NCBI GenBank assembly: GCA_050743075.1
Contig: JBOGDS010000010.1
Coordinates: 1 to 62,154, forward strand
Direction of reading: 5' to 3'
DNA: 62,154 bases
Origin: JBOGDS01 sp050743075
GTDB lineage: Bacteria; Actinomycetota; Actinomycetes; Jiangellales; Jiangellaceae
The position numbers and the translations under genes are program-made. Under the pieces are notes generated by a model, which saw nothing but the letters and a program-made list of their open reading frames with translations, searched no databases and had not been told where the DNA came from. Positions 54,894 to 62,154 of this stretch are shown here, in pieces. Within the stretch, counting starts at the first letter, position 1; each line of letters starts with the position of its first letter.

Positions 54894-56297
54894 TCAGGGG
54901 GCCGGGGTCGTACCTCCGCATCCGCATCCGGCGAGCGTGGCAGCGACCCTGTCGAGCGTGTCCCTCGCCGCGAACGCGTTCGCGACGTCGTCGGCGAGGA
55001 CGGCGAAGGCATAGGCCGTACCGCTTCGGGCGACGACGACGCCAGCCAGCGAACTGACGGCGCTCAGGGTGCCGGTCTTCGCGCGCACGACGCCCGCGCC
55101 GGTCGTGGCGTCGCCGCCGAAGCGGTCGTGCAAGGTGCCGGTGAACGCGGCGACCGGAAGGCCCGTCAACACCGGGCGCAGCTCTGGGCGCTCCGGGTCG
55201 GCTGCGGCTGCCAGCGTGGCGGTCAGGGCCGCAGCCGGGATGCCGTTGCCACGAGCGAGACCGCTGGCGTCGAGAACGGCCGCTCCGGAGAGGTCGACAC
55301 CGAGCGCTGTGACGGCCTCGGCGACGGCGAGGCTTGCGGCATCGGCGGTAGCCGGGCGGCCGGTGGCCCGGGCTGTGTGCCGCGCCAGTACCTCTGCGGC
55401 GTCGTTGTCGCTGGTGGACAGCATGTCCTCGACGATGGCCGAGAGCGGCGCGGACTCTACGGCGGCGAGGTCCGTGGTTCCGCGAACCGCCGTGCCACGG
55501 ACCGGTTCGGCGACGACGATGATGCCTCTGTCGGTGAGCATGTCGGCGAAGGCAGCCGCGGCCGCGAGCGTCGGATCGCTCGACCGCGCGTCACGGTCGG
55601 GCCGGACACGCCCGCCGTCGACGGCCAAGGCGCTGACCGGGCCGACGGCGCCTGACGGCACGTAGGTCGACCGCCAGTCCGGATCGATCGCCGGCCCGCT
55701 GAACAAGCTGTCGTCCACGAACAGACCGACGGTTGTGGTGCCAGTCGCCGTGAGCGCCGCGGCCGTGTCGTCAGCAAGGGCGGCCAGCCTGGTGGCGCTC
55801 CGCGTGGGCGGCCCGTCGCGGACGGTGAGGGTCGGGTCACCGCCGCCCACGAGCACGACCTCACCAGGTCCGGAGCCGCTCACGACGCTCGTGGTGAATG
55901 TTCGGTCCGGGCCGAGGACGTCGAGAGCGGCGGCGGCGGTCAGGATCTTCAGGGTGCTCGCCGGCACCAGCGCCGTGTCAGCTTCGACCTCGTACAACGA
56001 TGCGCCGCTGGTCAGGTCGACGACGGACGCACCGACCCGGTCTCCGAGAGCGCCCGCGGCCAGTTCAGGACCTAGTACCTCGGCCAGCGACGGCATGCCC
56101 GGTGCCGGTGTCGACGACGCTGCCGCGAGCACGGACGGCTGCGGCTCGGGCGACGGCGAGGGGGTCTCACTCACCGACGGTGACGGCGTCGGTTCGGCGT
56201 CGGGCCGACGGTCCAACTCGAACGCGACAACGCCTGCGACCGCGCCGCCGAGCAGCACGAGAGCGGCGGCGGCGATGGCGACGGAGCGGCGCGACAC
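54894..56297 (-). CDS. dacB: D-alanyl-D-alanine carboxypeptidase, S13 (PBP4) family
   Basis: This 467-residue exported enzyme has a signal-anchor helix (VAIAAAALVLLGGAVAGVVA), a Pro/Ser/Thr-rich linker (residues about 35-65) and the penicillin-binding fold. The catalytic motifs are ASTLK (SxxK), SDND (SxN) and KTGT with preceding VVRA. It trims D-Ala from peptidoglycan stem peptides and cleaves crosslinks. It is divergent from ppa, with 52 bases between them. Confidence 0.93.
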   Translation of the reverse strand: MSRRSVAIAAAALVLLGGAVAGVVAFELDRRPDAEPTPSPSVSETPSPSPEPQPSVLAAASSTPAPGMPSLAEVLGPELAAGALGDRVGASVVDLTSGASLYEVEADTALVPASTLKILTAAAALDVLGPDRTFTTSVVSGSGPGEVVLVGGGDPTLTVRDGPPTRSATRLAALADDTAAALTATGTTTVGLFVDDSLFSGPAIDPDWRSTYVPSGAVGPVSALAVDGGRVRPDRDARSSDPTLAAAAAFADMLTDRGIIVVAEPVRGTAVRGTTDLAAVESAPLSAIVEDMLSTSDNDAAEVLARHTARATGRPATADAASLAVAEAVTALGVDLSGAAVLDASGLARGNGIPAAALTATLAAAADPERPELRPVLTGLPVAAFTGTLHDRFGGDATTGAGVVRAKTGTLSAVSSLAGVVVARSGTAYAFAVLADDVANAFAARDTLDRVAATLAGCGCGGTTPAP

Positions 56298-56349
56298 GAC
56301 CGGTCACGGTACGGGAGACTCGGGACCGAGCGTGCCATGGGAGGCAGTC

Positions 56350-56847
56350 GTGGAGTTCGACGTCACCATCGAGATCCCGGCAGGCAGCCGGAACAAGTAC
56401 GAGCTGGATCACGAGACCGGCCGGATCAAGCTGGACCGAAGGCTGTTCACCTCGACCCGCTATCCCGCTGACTACGGATTCATCGAGCGGACGCTCGGCG
56501 AGGACGGAGATCCGCTCGATGCCCTCGTGCTCATCGAGGATCCGACCTTCCCGGGCTGCCTGATCCGGTGCCGGACGCTCGGCATGTTCCGCATGAAGGA
56601 CGAGGCCGGCGGCGACGACAAGGTGATGTGTGTGCCGGCAGGTGACGTACGCAAGATCCACCTGAGCGACCTCTACGACATCCCCGAGTTCGAGCGGATG
56701 GAGATCCAGCACTTCTTCGAGGTCTACAAGGAGCTCGAGCCCGGCAAGTCCGTCGAAGGGGCCACCTGGGCGGGCCGGGAGGCGGCCGAAGCCGAGATCG
56801 AGCGCTCCTACCAGCGAGCTCGCGACACCGGCTACTACGCTCACTGA
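56350..56847 (+). CDS. ppa: Inorganic pyrophosphatase, family I
   Basis: This 165-residue enzyme hydrolyses pyrophosphate. Family I motifs are EIPAGSRNKYELDHETG, DYGFIERTLGEDGDPLDALV with the D-x-x-D-x-x-D metal site, and VPAGDVRKIHLSDLYDIPEF. GTG 56350 has GGGAGG eight bases before it. The gene is intact and sits next to dacB, as in many actinobacteria, at the right end of the core block. Confidence 0.95.
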   Translation: MEFDVTIEIPAGSRNKYELDHETGRIKLDRRLFTSTRYPADYGFIERTLGEDGDPLDALVLIEDPTFPGCLIRCRTLGMFRMKDEAGGDDKVMCVPAGDVRKIHLSDLYDIPEFERMEIQHFFEVYKELEPGKSVEGATWAGREAAEAEIERSYQRARDTGYYAH

Positions 56848-56883
56848 CCCGCGCACCTCCTGGCCACGTGTCCGCGACGTGGG

Positions 56884-57252
56884 TCAGACCCGGCCGTAGA
56901 AGGACGGGGTGCGCCAGTAGAACACTGACTGGACCTCGACGACCTTGCCCGGCCGCGGCGCGTGGATCATCGTCCCGGCGCCGATGTAGAACCCGACGTG
57001 GTATGTGGCTGAGGCCTGGCCGTTGTCCGACCAGAAGATCAAGTCGCCGGGTCTGATGTCCGTGTCGGACACCCGCGTCACCGCCCGAGCCTGGGCCACG
57101 CTCCAGTGCGGAAGGCTCTTCCCGCCACGCTGCCACGCGCGCATCGTCAGCCCGGATCAGTCGAAGGCGCCCGGCCCGCCAGCACCCCACTGGTACGGCT
57201 TGCCGAGTTGAACGCGGGCGTAGTCGATCGCCCGCTGTGCGACCGTCGACAC
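56884..57252 (-). pseudogene. NlpC/P60 peptidase domain with TGA at the catalytic Cys codon
   Basis: From GTG 57252 the frame reads VSTVAQRAIDYARVQLGKPY QWGAGGPGAFD, then TGA (57157-57159), then SGLTMRAWQRGGKSLPHWSV, GDLIFWSDNGQASATYHVGF, HAPRPGKVVEV and FYGRV. Every NlpC/P60 enzyme has Cys where the TGA lies (DCSG). The His and the third polar residue (YHVGFYI, HAPR) are preserved. There is no signal peptide or upstream domain, and a stop lies upstream at 57274-57276. It is best read as a nonsense-mutated remnant of a cell-wall peptidase. Confidence 0.75.
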
Positions 57253-57477
57253 CGAAGAGACGACTGGGTCCCCTTACCCACCCTCGCCGGGATCAGCAGG
57301 TCGACACGTGGTCGTGCGCGATCACTCGTGCTCCGTGCTCGTGTGCACCGTGCCGGGCATACGTCGTGCACTGCAGGCCGGCCCCTCGGCCGAAACGGTT
57401 GACAGCCGCGGTTGATGCTCTTCCCGAGCAGGGTCGGTGCCCGCTCCCGCAGATCGTCGGCTACCGACTGCCGCCGT

Positions 57478-57936
57478 CTACTCCACCAGGTCCGCCGCCC
57501 AGTTCACCTCCTGGATCCGGGTGTCCAGCGCACGGAGTTCGCGTGCCACCTCGTCGGCCTCGCGTCGTAGTGCCCGGACGTCGACGGAAGCGACCATCCG
57601 GATCTCGGACCGCATGTAGCGAGCCGAGCGGTCTCCGCCCGCGTCGGCAAGATGCGTGCGGAACCGGTGCCGGAGGCGGAGCACGTCGCGCCGGGCGAGG
57701 GCATCCGTGACCGTCATGCCCGGCTCGACCTCGGTGGCCAGGTTGGTCCGGTTGATCGTGCGGATGAGCATCTCCAGCTCCGTGGCCACCCGGTCGGCCT
57801 CGGACAGCAGTTCGGTCGGATCCTCGGCCGGGGCCTCGCCTTTCTGGTGCTGTGCGGATGCCACAGCCCGATGCTGCAGCGCGGAATGCCGGGTAGCCAG
57901 GTCTGCGCGGCGCGCGAGCGCCTCCGCCAGCGTCAT
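57478..57936 (-). CDS. DIP1984-family protein
   Basis: This 152-residue helical protein starts MTLAEALARRADLATRHSAL and has GEAPAEDPTELLSEADRVAT, MLIRTINRTNLATEVEPGMT and VTDALARRDVLRLRH. These match the DIP1984/septicolysin-like family, largely coiled helices with unknown function. It starts at ATG 57936; the longer frame to 58299 runs over unrelated sequence. GGAAG is just upstream. The neighbours do not suggest a role. Confidence 0.8.
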   Translation of the reverse strand: MTLAEALARRADLATRHSALQHRAVASAQHQKGEAPAEDPTELLSEADRVATELEMLIRTINRTNLATEVEPGMTVTDALARRDVLRLRHRFRTHLADAGGDRSARYMRSEIRMVASVDVRALRREADEVARELRALDTRIQEVNWAADLVE

Positions 57937-58171
57937 GACTGCACTTCCGTCCGTCGACGCAACGGCGCCCAGTCTCCGCCCGCCACGACGTCGCCGGCAA
58001 CGAGATTTGCGCCGCTGGCCCCCGACGGGCGAGGCCGAGGGCTCCCCTGCGACCCTCGGACCCGCCCCTCGTCTCGGCAGTCTCACGAGGGGTTCGACTC
58101 CGAGTCGCGGGCGGATTGCTCTCGGAGCCGACGAATCTTCCCTAGGGTTGCCGAAGCTGGGGAGGGCGACG

Positions 58172-58897
58172 GTGGGCGCATTCGGCTGGGGGCTCGCGGC
58201 GAGTTCGTCGCTGATCATCGGCGCGTTGATCGTGCTCGTCCGGCCGATCAGCCAGCGGGTCGTTGCGCTGATCATGGCATTCGGAGCCGGCGTTCTCATC
58301 AGCGCCGTGGCGTACGACCTCGTCCAGGACGCCTTCGAGAAGCGCGGTGATGTGTCGCTCGTGCTCGGAATCGGCGCCGGGGCACTGACGTTCTACGCCG
58401 GCGACCTGCTGATCGACCGGCTGGGCGGCCAGGACCGCAAGCGGTCGACCGGAGTCCAGGCCGGCGGCGCGGGAGCAGCCATCGCCCTCGGCACGGTGCT
58501 GGACGGCATTCCGGAGTCCGTCGTGCTGGGTACGACGCTCGTGGCCGGTGCCGGCGTCAGCTGGGGGATGCTCGCCGCCGTCTTCCTGTCCAACCTTCCT
58601 GAGGCCATGTCGGCCACCGCTGGACTGTCGAAGGCCGGCGTCAAGCCGTCGCGACTCATGCTGCTCTGGGGCGGCACCACCCTCGTGTCGGGCATCGCGG
58701 CCGCCGTGGGGCATGCCTTGCTGGCCGACGCCTCCGGTGGGTCGGTTGCCCTCGTCCAGGCATTCGCGGCGGGTGCGCTGCTGACGATGCTTGCCGACAC
58801 GATGATCCCCGAGGCTTACGAGTTCGGAGGCGCGGCGACAGGCCTGTTCACCGTCCTCGGGTTCAGCGTCGCCTTCGGCCTGAGCACACTGACGTAG
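58172..58897 (+). CDS. ZIP-family metal transporter
   Basis: This 241-residue membrane protein has about eight helices (ASSSLIIGALIVLVRPIS, VVALIMAFGAGVLISAVAYD). The two ZIP metal motifs appear as LDGIPESVVLG (helix 4) and LSNLPEAMSA (helix 5); the usual HNIPEG histidines are replaced by Asp and Ser, so the metal or activity may differ. GTG 58172 has GGAGGG upstream. It is flanked by a palindrome and a DUF1990 remnant. Family assignment is good; specificity is unknown. Confidence 0.8.
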   Translation: MGAFGWGLAASSSLIIGALIVLVRPISQRVVALIMAFGAGVLISAVAYDLVQDAFEKRGDVSLVLGIGAGALTFYAGDLLIDRLGGQDRKRSTGVQAGGAGAAIALGTVLDGIPESVVLGTTLVAGAGVSWGMLAAVFLSNLPEAMSATAGLSKAGVKPSRLMLLWGGTTLVSGIAAAVGHALLADASGGSVALVQAFAAGALLTMLADTMIPEAYEFGGAATGLFTVLGFSVAFGLSTLT

Positions 58898-58923
58898 TTC
58901 GACGGTGGACGCCCGATGCCAGC

Positions 58924-58987
58924 CGTCTTGTGGAGGGTTGTGCACGTCATCCATGCGCTCATAACGTGTAGACCCCTCCACATGACG
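58924..58987. repeat. 64-nt palindrome, possibly family 3-like
   Basis: CGTCTTGTGGAGGG (58924-58937) pairs with CCCTCCACATGACG (58974-58987), 13 of 14 positions. The centre holds GCGCTCATAAC (58955-58965), the reverse complement of GTTATGAGCGC, close to GTTATGGCCGC in the copy at 17120. It is downstream of the ZIP gene and may act as a terminator. Confidence 0.65.
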
Positions 58988-58988
58988 A

Positions 58989-59211
58989 ATGGCGATGACG
59001 AGTGCGCGACGGGAACGGCTCGGCCGGCTTCGCGAGGCCGCGCTGACGTACCCGCAGGCCGGTGCCACGTCGGGCGCCTTGCCGCAGGGCTTCGACTCCG
59101 ACCGCCGAACCCGGGAGCGTTGTCGTCCTCGGCTTCGGTTTCGGTCGGCTGCGGCTGTCGGCGCCGTGCCGCGTCGTCTCCGTCGTCGACGAACCTGCGG
59201 GTAAGAAGTGA
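58989..59211 (+). pseudogene. DUF1990 protein remnant
   Basis: The frame from 58989 gives LGRLREAALTYPQAGATSGA LPQGFDSD, the DUF1990 N terminus (TYPevGAT). In another frame PGSVVVLGFGFGRLRLSAPC RVVSVVDEPAG ends at TGA 59209-59211, matching the DUF1990 middle. The central part is missing and the frame is lost, so the gene is broken. The TGA overlaps the GTG of the next gene. Confidence 0.7.
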
Positions 59212-59915
59212 GCGGAATGGCTCTGGCTGACAGCGGCGCCGTGACGGTCGAGACCCCCGACGGCGTCACGCTCAACGGCGACGTCGCCGTCCCCGACGGC
59301 GCGATCGGCGTAGTCCTGTTCGCGCATGGCAGCGGCAGCAGCAGGCACAGCCCGCGCAACCGCGCCGTCGCAAGGCGGCTGGTGGAGCTCGGGATGGCCA
59401 CCCTGCTCGCCGACCTGCTGACCGAGGCCGAGGAACGCGTTGAGGCCACGACCGGCCATCTCCGCTTCGACATCGGGCTGCTCGCAGGAAGGCTCCAGGC
59501 GGCGACGGAGTGGATCATCCGGAACCGGTCGACGGCCGGGCGACCGGTCGGCTACTTCGGCGCCAGCACGGGGGCGGCGGCCGCGCTGGTTGCCGCCGCC
59601 CGCCCGCGCGGCCAGATCGCCGCCGTCGTGTCCCGCGGTGGCCGCCCGGACCTCGCCCACGACGACCTGCCCAAGGTCAGGGCCCCGACGCTGCTCATCG
59701 TCGGCAGCCGCGACGACGTCGTGCTCGAGCTCAACTGCGAGGCCCTCGGCAAGTTGCGATGTACCCGCGACCTGCGGATCGTCGACGGCGCGACGCACCT
59801 GTTCGAAGAGCCCGGAGCACTCGACGAGGTCGCCCGCCTGGCGGGCGACTGGTTCGTCAGACACCTGGGAGGCAGCCACGGGGACAGCACGTCCAACACG
59901 TTGATCGACGGCTGA
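59208..59915 (+). CDS. Alpha/beta hydrolase of dienelactone-hydrolase type
   Basis: This protein of about 235 residues reads VVLFAHGSGSSRHSPRNRAV ARRLVELG and GYFGASTGAAAALVAAA (nucleophile elbow, Ser). It has TLLIVGSRDDVVLELN (acid) and DGATHLFEEPGALDEVA (His), a complete triad. Proteins of this type are often found beside or fused to phosphoribosyltransferase domains. GTG 59208 overlaps the DUF1990 stop; ATG 59217 is an alternative. The substrate is unknown. Confidence 0.8.
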   Translation: MSGMALADSGAVTVETPDGVTLNGDVAVPDGAIGVVLFAHGSGSSRHSPRNRAVARRLVELGMATLLADLLTEAEERVEATTGHLRFDIGLLAGRLQAATEWIIRNRSTAGRPVGYFGASTGAAAALVAAARPRGQIAAVVSRGGRPDLAHDDLPKVRAPTLLIVGSRDDVVLELNCEALGKLRCTRDLRIVDGATHLFEEPGALDEVARLAGDWFVRHLGGSHGDSTSNTLIDG

Positions 59916-59919
59916 CGGC

Positions 59920-60348
59920 GTGCGCCTCGACGAGCGGTCGTGTCAGGCCCGGATGGCCGCTGCCCGGGTCGCATGCCTTGCCACCGCCGGCTCCGATCAG
60001 CAGCCGCACATCGTTCCCGTGACGTTCGCACTCGACGAGCGCCGGCTCGTCACCGCGATCGACCAGAAGCCGAAGTCGACGACACGGCTGCGCAGGCTGT
60101 CGAACATCGCCGAGAACCCCCTCGTTGCCGTTCTCTGTGACCGATACGACGAGGATTGGACCCGGCTGTGGTGGGTGCGCGCCGACGGTCGAGCCGACGT
60201 CGCCGAGGCGGGCGAGGCGCGCGAGGCCGGGCTGGCGTCGCTCCTGGCGAAGTACCAGCAGTACCGCGACGATCCTCCGCGCGGGCCGGTCGTCATCATC
60301 ACCGTCGAGTCGTGGACGGGATGGTCGTACGAGCCCGGGTCGGGCTGA
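59920..60348 (+). CDS. F420-dependent oxidoreductase, PPOX class (TIGR03668-like)
   Basis: This 142-residue protein has ARVACLATAGSDQQPHIVPV TFALDERRLVTAIDQKPKST, VAVLCDRYDEDWTRLWWVRA and a final VESWTGWSYEPG. It is the split-barrel flavin/F420 fold of the PPOX class. Such proteins reduce diverse substrates with F420H2. It starts at GTG 59920, five bases after the hydrolase, so the two are probably an operon. A hairpin follows at 60374. Confidence 0.82.
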   Translation: MRLDERSCQARMAAARVACLATAGSDQQPHIVPVTFALDERRLVTAIDQKPKSTTRLRRLSNIAENPLVAVLCDRYDEDWTRLWWVRADGRADVAEAGEAREAGLASLLAKYQQYRDDPPRGPVVIITVESWTGWSYEPGSG

Positions 60349-60373
60349 ACGTCGCACATGAAAGCTCTCTCAT

Positions 60374-60389
60374 CCAGGGCTCACCCTGG
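60374..60389. terminator. Terminator-like hairpin
   Basis: CCAGGG-CTCA-CCCTGG is a short perfect hairpin 25 bases after the F420-type gene. It lacks a U-run but is in the right position. Confidence 0.4.
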
Positions 60390-60418
60390 CCCGGCGACAG
60401 CCCAGGCACGCTGGAGCG

Positions 60419-60665
60419 ATGTCACGTGGGGAGGGCCTCGACCTGCTCACCGGACCCGGTACGGGCGACCCTCTCGCCACTGCGGTCGAGACGCTGGGTG
60501 GGCGGCTGCTCCCCTGGTCGGTGGACCAGGTCGACCACCGCCCCGACTCGAGCACGACCGTGTCGTACCGCGCGGACGTGGCCTGGCCGGACGGCGAGCG
60601 CGCCGAGGTCATCGGTGCCTACGCGACGGACCGGCCACTGGCGCCTCCGCTGACGGCGCCGGGGC
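60419..60665 (+). pseudogene. N-terminal fragment of an APH-like phosphotransferase
   Basis: The frame starts MSRGEGLDLLTGPGTGDPLA and continues TLGGRLLPWSVDQVDHRPDS STTVSYRADVAWPDG. This resembles the first N-lobe of aminoglycoside-phosphotransferase-like kinases. After about 60665 the match stops and the sequence becomes the antisense of a small gene on the other strand. The kinase core is absent. Confidence 0.5.
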
Positions 60666-60879
60666 TCGTCACGGTCACCGGCGGCGCCGGAGATCGCGGG
60701 ACATCGGCCGCCCGCTCCGGTGTCCGGAACGCGTCGGACACGTCCGACTGGGGTTCGACCACGACAGGTCCGCCCAGGTCCGGACGCGATGATCCCGAGC
60801 TCAGGACGCTGACCAGCCCGAACGTGATCACCGCGGATGCACCCGCCGCGGCGATCGCCAGCGTTGCGGTGGACGCCAT
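60619..60879 (-). CDS. Possible small exported or membrane protein
   Basis: An 86-residue frame from ATG 60879 begins MASTATLAIAAAGASAVITF GLVSVLS, a plausible membrane or signal segment, followed by a Pro/Ser/Thr-rich tail. It overlaps the phosphotransferase fragment by about 47 bases. No homologous family is recognised, and the SD is weak, so this is a tentative call. Confidence 0.4.
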   Translation of the reverse strand: MASTATLAIAAAGASAVITFGLVSVLSSGSSRPDLGGPVVVEPQSDVSDAFRTPERAADVPRSPAPPVTVTSPGAVSGGASGRSVA

Positions 60880-60928
60880 CACCCGATTGTGGCCGAACCG
60901 ACGCAGAACACGGATGAGACGGACATGA

Positions 60929-61298
60929 GACGGCACTCATGTCAGGGGCCGGTCGATCGACCTCGCACAACGACCGAAACGTCTTGCTCGGCGAGTCCGT
61001 CAGTAGCGGTATCGATGTCGGCTCCGTGCGGTGCGACCTGGCGATGATGGACGGGCTGGAGGCCGCGGATCCCATCGTCAAGGGCTACCTGGCCGCCGGT
61101 GCCGCATCGATCGACGTCGCGTAGTGGGACATGGTGGGAGGGCATCACCGGCTCTCGACCGACTCAGCTGATGCCCTGCACATGCCCACCTCGTGCTGAC
61201 CCGGGCCGCCGCTGGCCGGGTGTGACATCTGGGCGCGCGTGTGGTTGCCTGTTCTGCGGCCAGACGGGGTCCACAGCGGCGACGAGGGTGATGCGCAG
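60929..61298. other. Non-coding leader with nested stem
   Basis: No gene is supported here. A stem AGGGCATCA (61139-61147) pairs with TGATGCCCT (61169-61177), enclosed by GTGGG (61134-61138) and CCCAC (61185-61189). It might be a structured leader of the SH3b gene at 61299, but it does not match any riboswitch I can recognise. Confidence 0.4.
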
Positions 61299-62154
61299 GT
61301 GACGAGTGCTCGTCACAAGCGAGCAGCGACATCGCCGCGCGCGCGCCGGGTCGTCACGCTCGCACTCCCTGCGGCGGTGATTGCGATGGCGCCGGTCGGA
61401 TTGGCCGCGTGGCCCAGTCGTGGCGACGACCCCTCTACCCCGGAGCCGACGCTGGTCCTGGGTGAGATCGAGCGGCCCATGGCAGTCAGTCGCGGCCTGG
61501 GTGAGCGGCCGCCGGTGCCTCGCCCCTCGGCGTCACCGACGGTCACACCCACGACGCCTGAGCCGACACCGACCGCCTCACCCACACCCACGCCGGTGCC
61601 GACCGTCGTCGGTCAGATGTACGTCACGACAGCACTGAACGTGCGCACCGGACCGGCCGAGGACGCCGAGGTGCTGACCGTGCTCGCGCGCGGCACGGAG
61701 GTCGGCGTGACCGGCACGACGGACGGTCCATGGGTACAGATCATCTATGCCGATTCCCCTTCGTGGGTCAGCGGCGAGTACCTGTCCGAGACGGCACCGC
61801 CGGCAGAACCCGATGACGGCATCTCCTTCGCGGAGTGCGAGTCAGGCTCCGCGGTGGAGGCCGGCTTGACCCCCGACGCGATCCGAGTGCACCGGGCGGT
61901 CTGCGCGGAGTTCCCTGGCGTCACCTCGTACGGAGGCATGCGCGGCGGCGGCGGCGAGCACAGCCAGGGTCGGGCCCTCGACATCATGGTGTCGACCAGC
62001 TCGCTTGGTGCCGCCATCGCGGCGTGGAGAGCAATAGTCAAGACCTGTGGATCGGCGTGTCATGCGACTTGCTGGCGACCTCCTGATTCGGCGTCGGGTC
62101 GTTCGACGAGGACGCCCTTTTCGAACCTGGCTCCGGCTCGGACCAGGGCGGCGA
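61299..62154 (+). CDS. SH3b and VanY-like secreted protein, 3' end disrupted
   Basis: The frame from GTG 61299 encodes a positively charged start, a hydrophobic segment (VVTLALPAAVIAMAPVGLA), a linker rich in Thr and Pro and an SH3b domain (MYVTTALNVRTGPAEDAEVL TVLARGTEVGVTG). It then has a D-Ala-D-Ala-peptidase-like domain (VHRAVCAEFPGVTSYGGMRG GGGEHSQGRALDIMVS). The family resemblance breaks off near 62025, and the remaining codons overlap a minus-strand sequence that looks like a transposase end. The frame is still open at the window edge. Function is probably cell-wall binding or cleavage. Confidence 0.75.
   Translation, partial: MTSARHKRAATSPRARRVVTLALPAAVIAMAPVGLAAWPSRGDDPSTPEPTLVLGEIERPMAVSRGLGERPPVPRPSASPTVTPTTPEPTPTASPTPTPVPTVVGQMYVTTALNVRTGPAEDAEVLTVLARGTEVGVTGTTDGPWVQIIYADSPSWVSGEYLSETAPPAEPDDGISFAECESGSAVEAGLTPDAIRVHRAVCAEFPGVTSYGGMRGGGGEHSQGRALDIMVSTSSLGAAIAAWRAIVKTCGSACHATCWRPPDSASGRSTRTPFSNLAPARTRAA
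62060..62154 (-). mobile_element. Possible transposase C-terminal fragment at window edge
   Basis: A minus-strand frame entering from the window edge gives AALVRAGARFEKGVLVERPD AESGGRQQVA and a stop at 62060-62062. RAGARFE-x-G-x-LVERPD resembles the C terminus of DDE transposases as I recall them, but only 30 residues are visible. If so, an element is inserted in the SH3b gene. Confidence 0.4.

Noticed and set aside
57157..57159. Selenocysteine at the TGA in the NlpC/P60 domain
   Set aside because: No convincing SECIS hairpin follows, the gene is otherwise truncated, and NlpC/P60 selenoproteins are not known to me. It is kept only as a finding to test.
60939..61124. A 61-codon frame in the gap after the phosphotransferase fragment
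   Set aside because: No SD, no family pattern, and a stem-loop overlaps the following region; it is not supported as a gene.
61299..61316. GTGACGAG-TG-CTCGTCAC palindrome at the SH3b gene start
   Set aside because: The 8-bp arms are short, overlap codons and have no second copy in the window; no function can be supported.

Overview
The window is GC-rich DNA (about 70 percent G+C by eye) with frequent GTG starts, an Lsr2 nucleoid protein, ClpC, Actinobacteria-type FtsH and a DUF3180 protein, so it is a chromosome segment from an actinomycete. The species cannot be named from the sequence. The core genes follow the order known around Mycobacterium tuberculosis Rv3628c to Rv3596c (recalled, not searched): ppa, dacB, zinc metallopeptidase, tilS, hpt, ftsH, folE, folP, folB, folK, DUF3180, DUF2520, panC, nadB/nadC, coaX, lysS, lsr2, clpC. 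Read right to left, the window is that conserved block, split by accessory DNA at several points.

Layout. 0.2-3.5 kb: a GDPD-like gene convergent with clpC. 3.6-11.1 kb: accessory genes (AraC regulator, alpha/beta hydrolase, VOC proteins, a cytochrome b with a lipoprotein, an SDR enzyme) and a decayed lutABC lactate-utilisation operon. 11.1-13.5 kb: lsr2, a GNAT acetyltransferase and lysS. 13.6-17.2 kb: a STAS protein, an acetyl-xylan-esterase-like gene broken by an exact 142-bp tandem duplication, and an ECF41 sigma factor divergent from an epimerase gene that carries a textbook ECF41 promoter. 17.3-22.5 kb: coaX, nadC, nadB, panC and a DUF2520 gene, several with start/stop overlaps, supplying NAD and pantothenate/CoA precursors. 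22.5-29.3 kb: two paralogous membrane proteins, vapBC, an NDUFAF7-like methyltransferase, panD, two PH-domain membrane proteins and an orphan nuoD. 29.4-38.1 kb: two copies of a lipoprotein plus secreted-protein gene pair on either side of a DUF222/HNH endonuclease gene, then a glycine-betaine-type ABC transporter. 38.2-41.5 kb: two small membrane proteins, then folK, folB, an NTF2-like gene and folP. 41.5-49.3 kb: an accessory island separating folP from folE. It holds pseudogenes (LacI, PrmC-related, nitroreductase-like, DUF1579-like, IS481 transposase, a PKD fragment), a LuxR regulator with an FAD oxidase that share an operator-like site, and a toxin-antitoxin pair. 49.3-56.9 kb: folE, ftsH, hpt, tilS, a zinc metallopeptidase, dacB and ppa, all apparently intact. 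56.9-62.2 kb: an NlpC/P60 remnant with TGA at its catalytic Cys codon, a DIP1984-like gene, a ZIP-type metal transporter, further small enzymes and remnants, and an SH3b protein gene whose 3' end runs into what looks like a transposase fragment.

The most unusual structure is a set of long palindromes scattered through the window. Two share identical termini and a centrally placed CATAGG. One of these is 51 nt long and sits in frame inside tilS, adding 17 codons. Another pair (68 and 69 nt) has paired compensatory changes in the stem, and each copy is preceded by an extra half-arm. Two further palindromes and a 52-nt hairpin may be related. Frameshifts occur only in accessory genes and never in the core genes, which argues for real gene decay over poor sequence quality.
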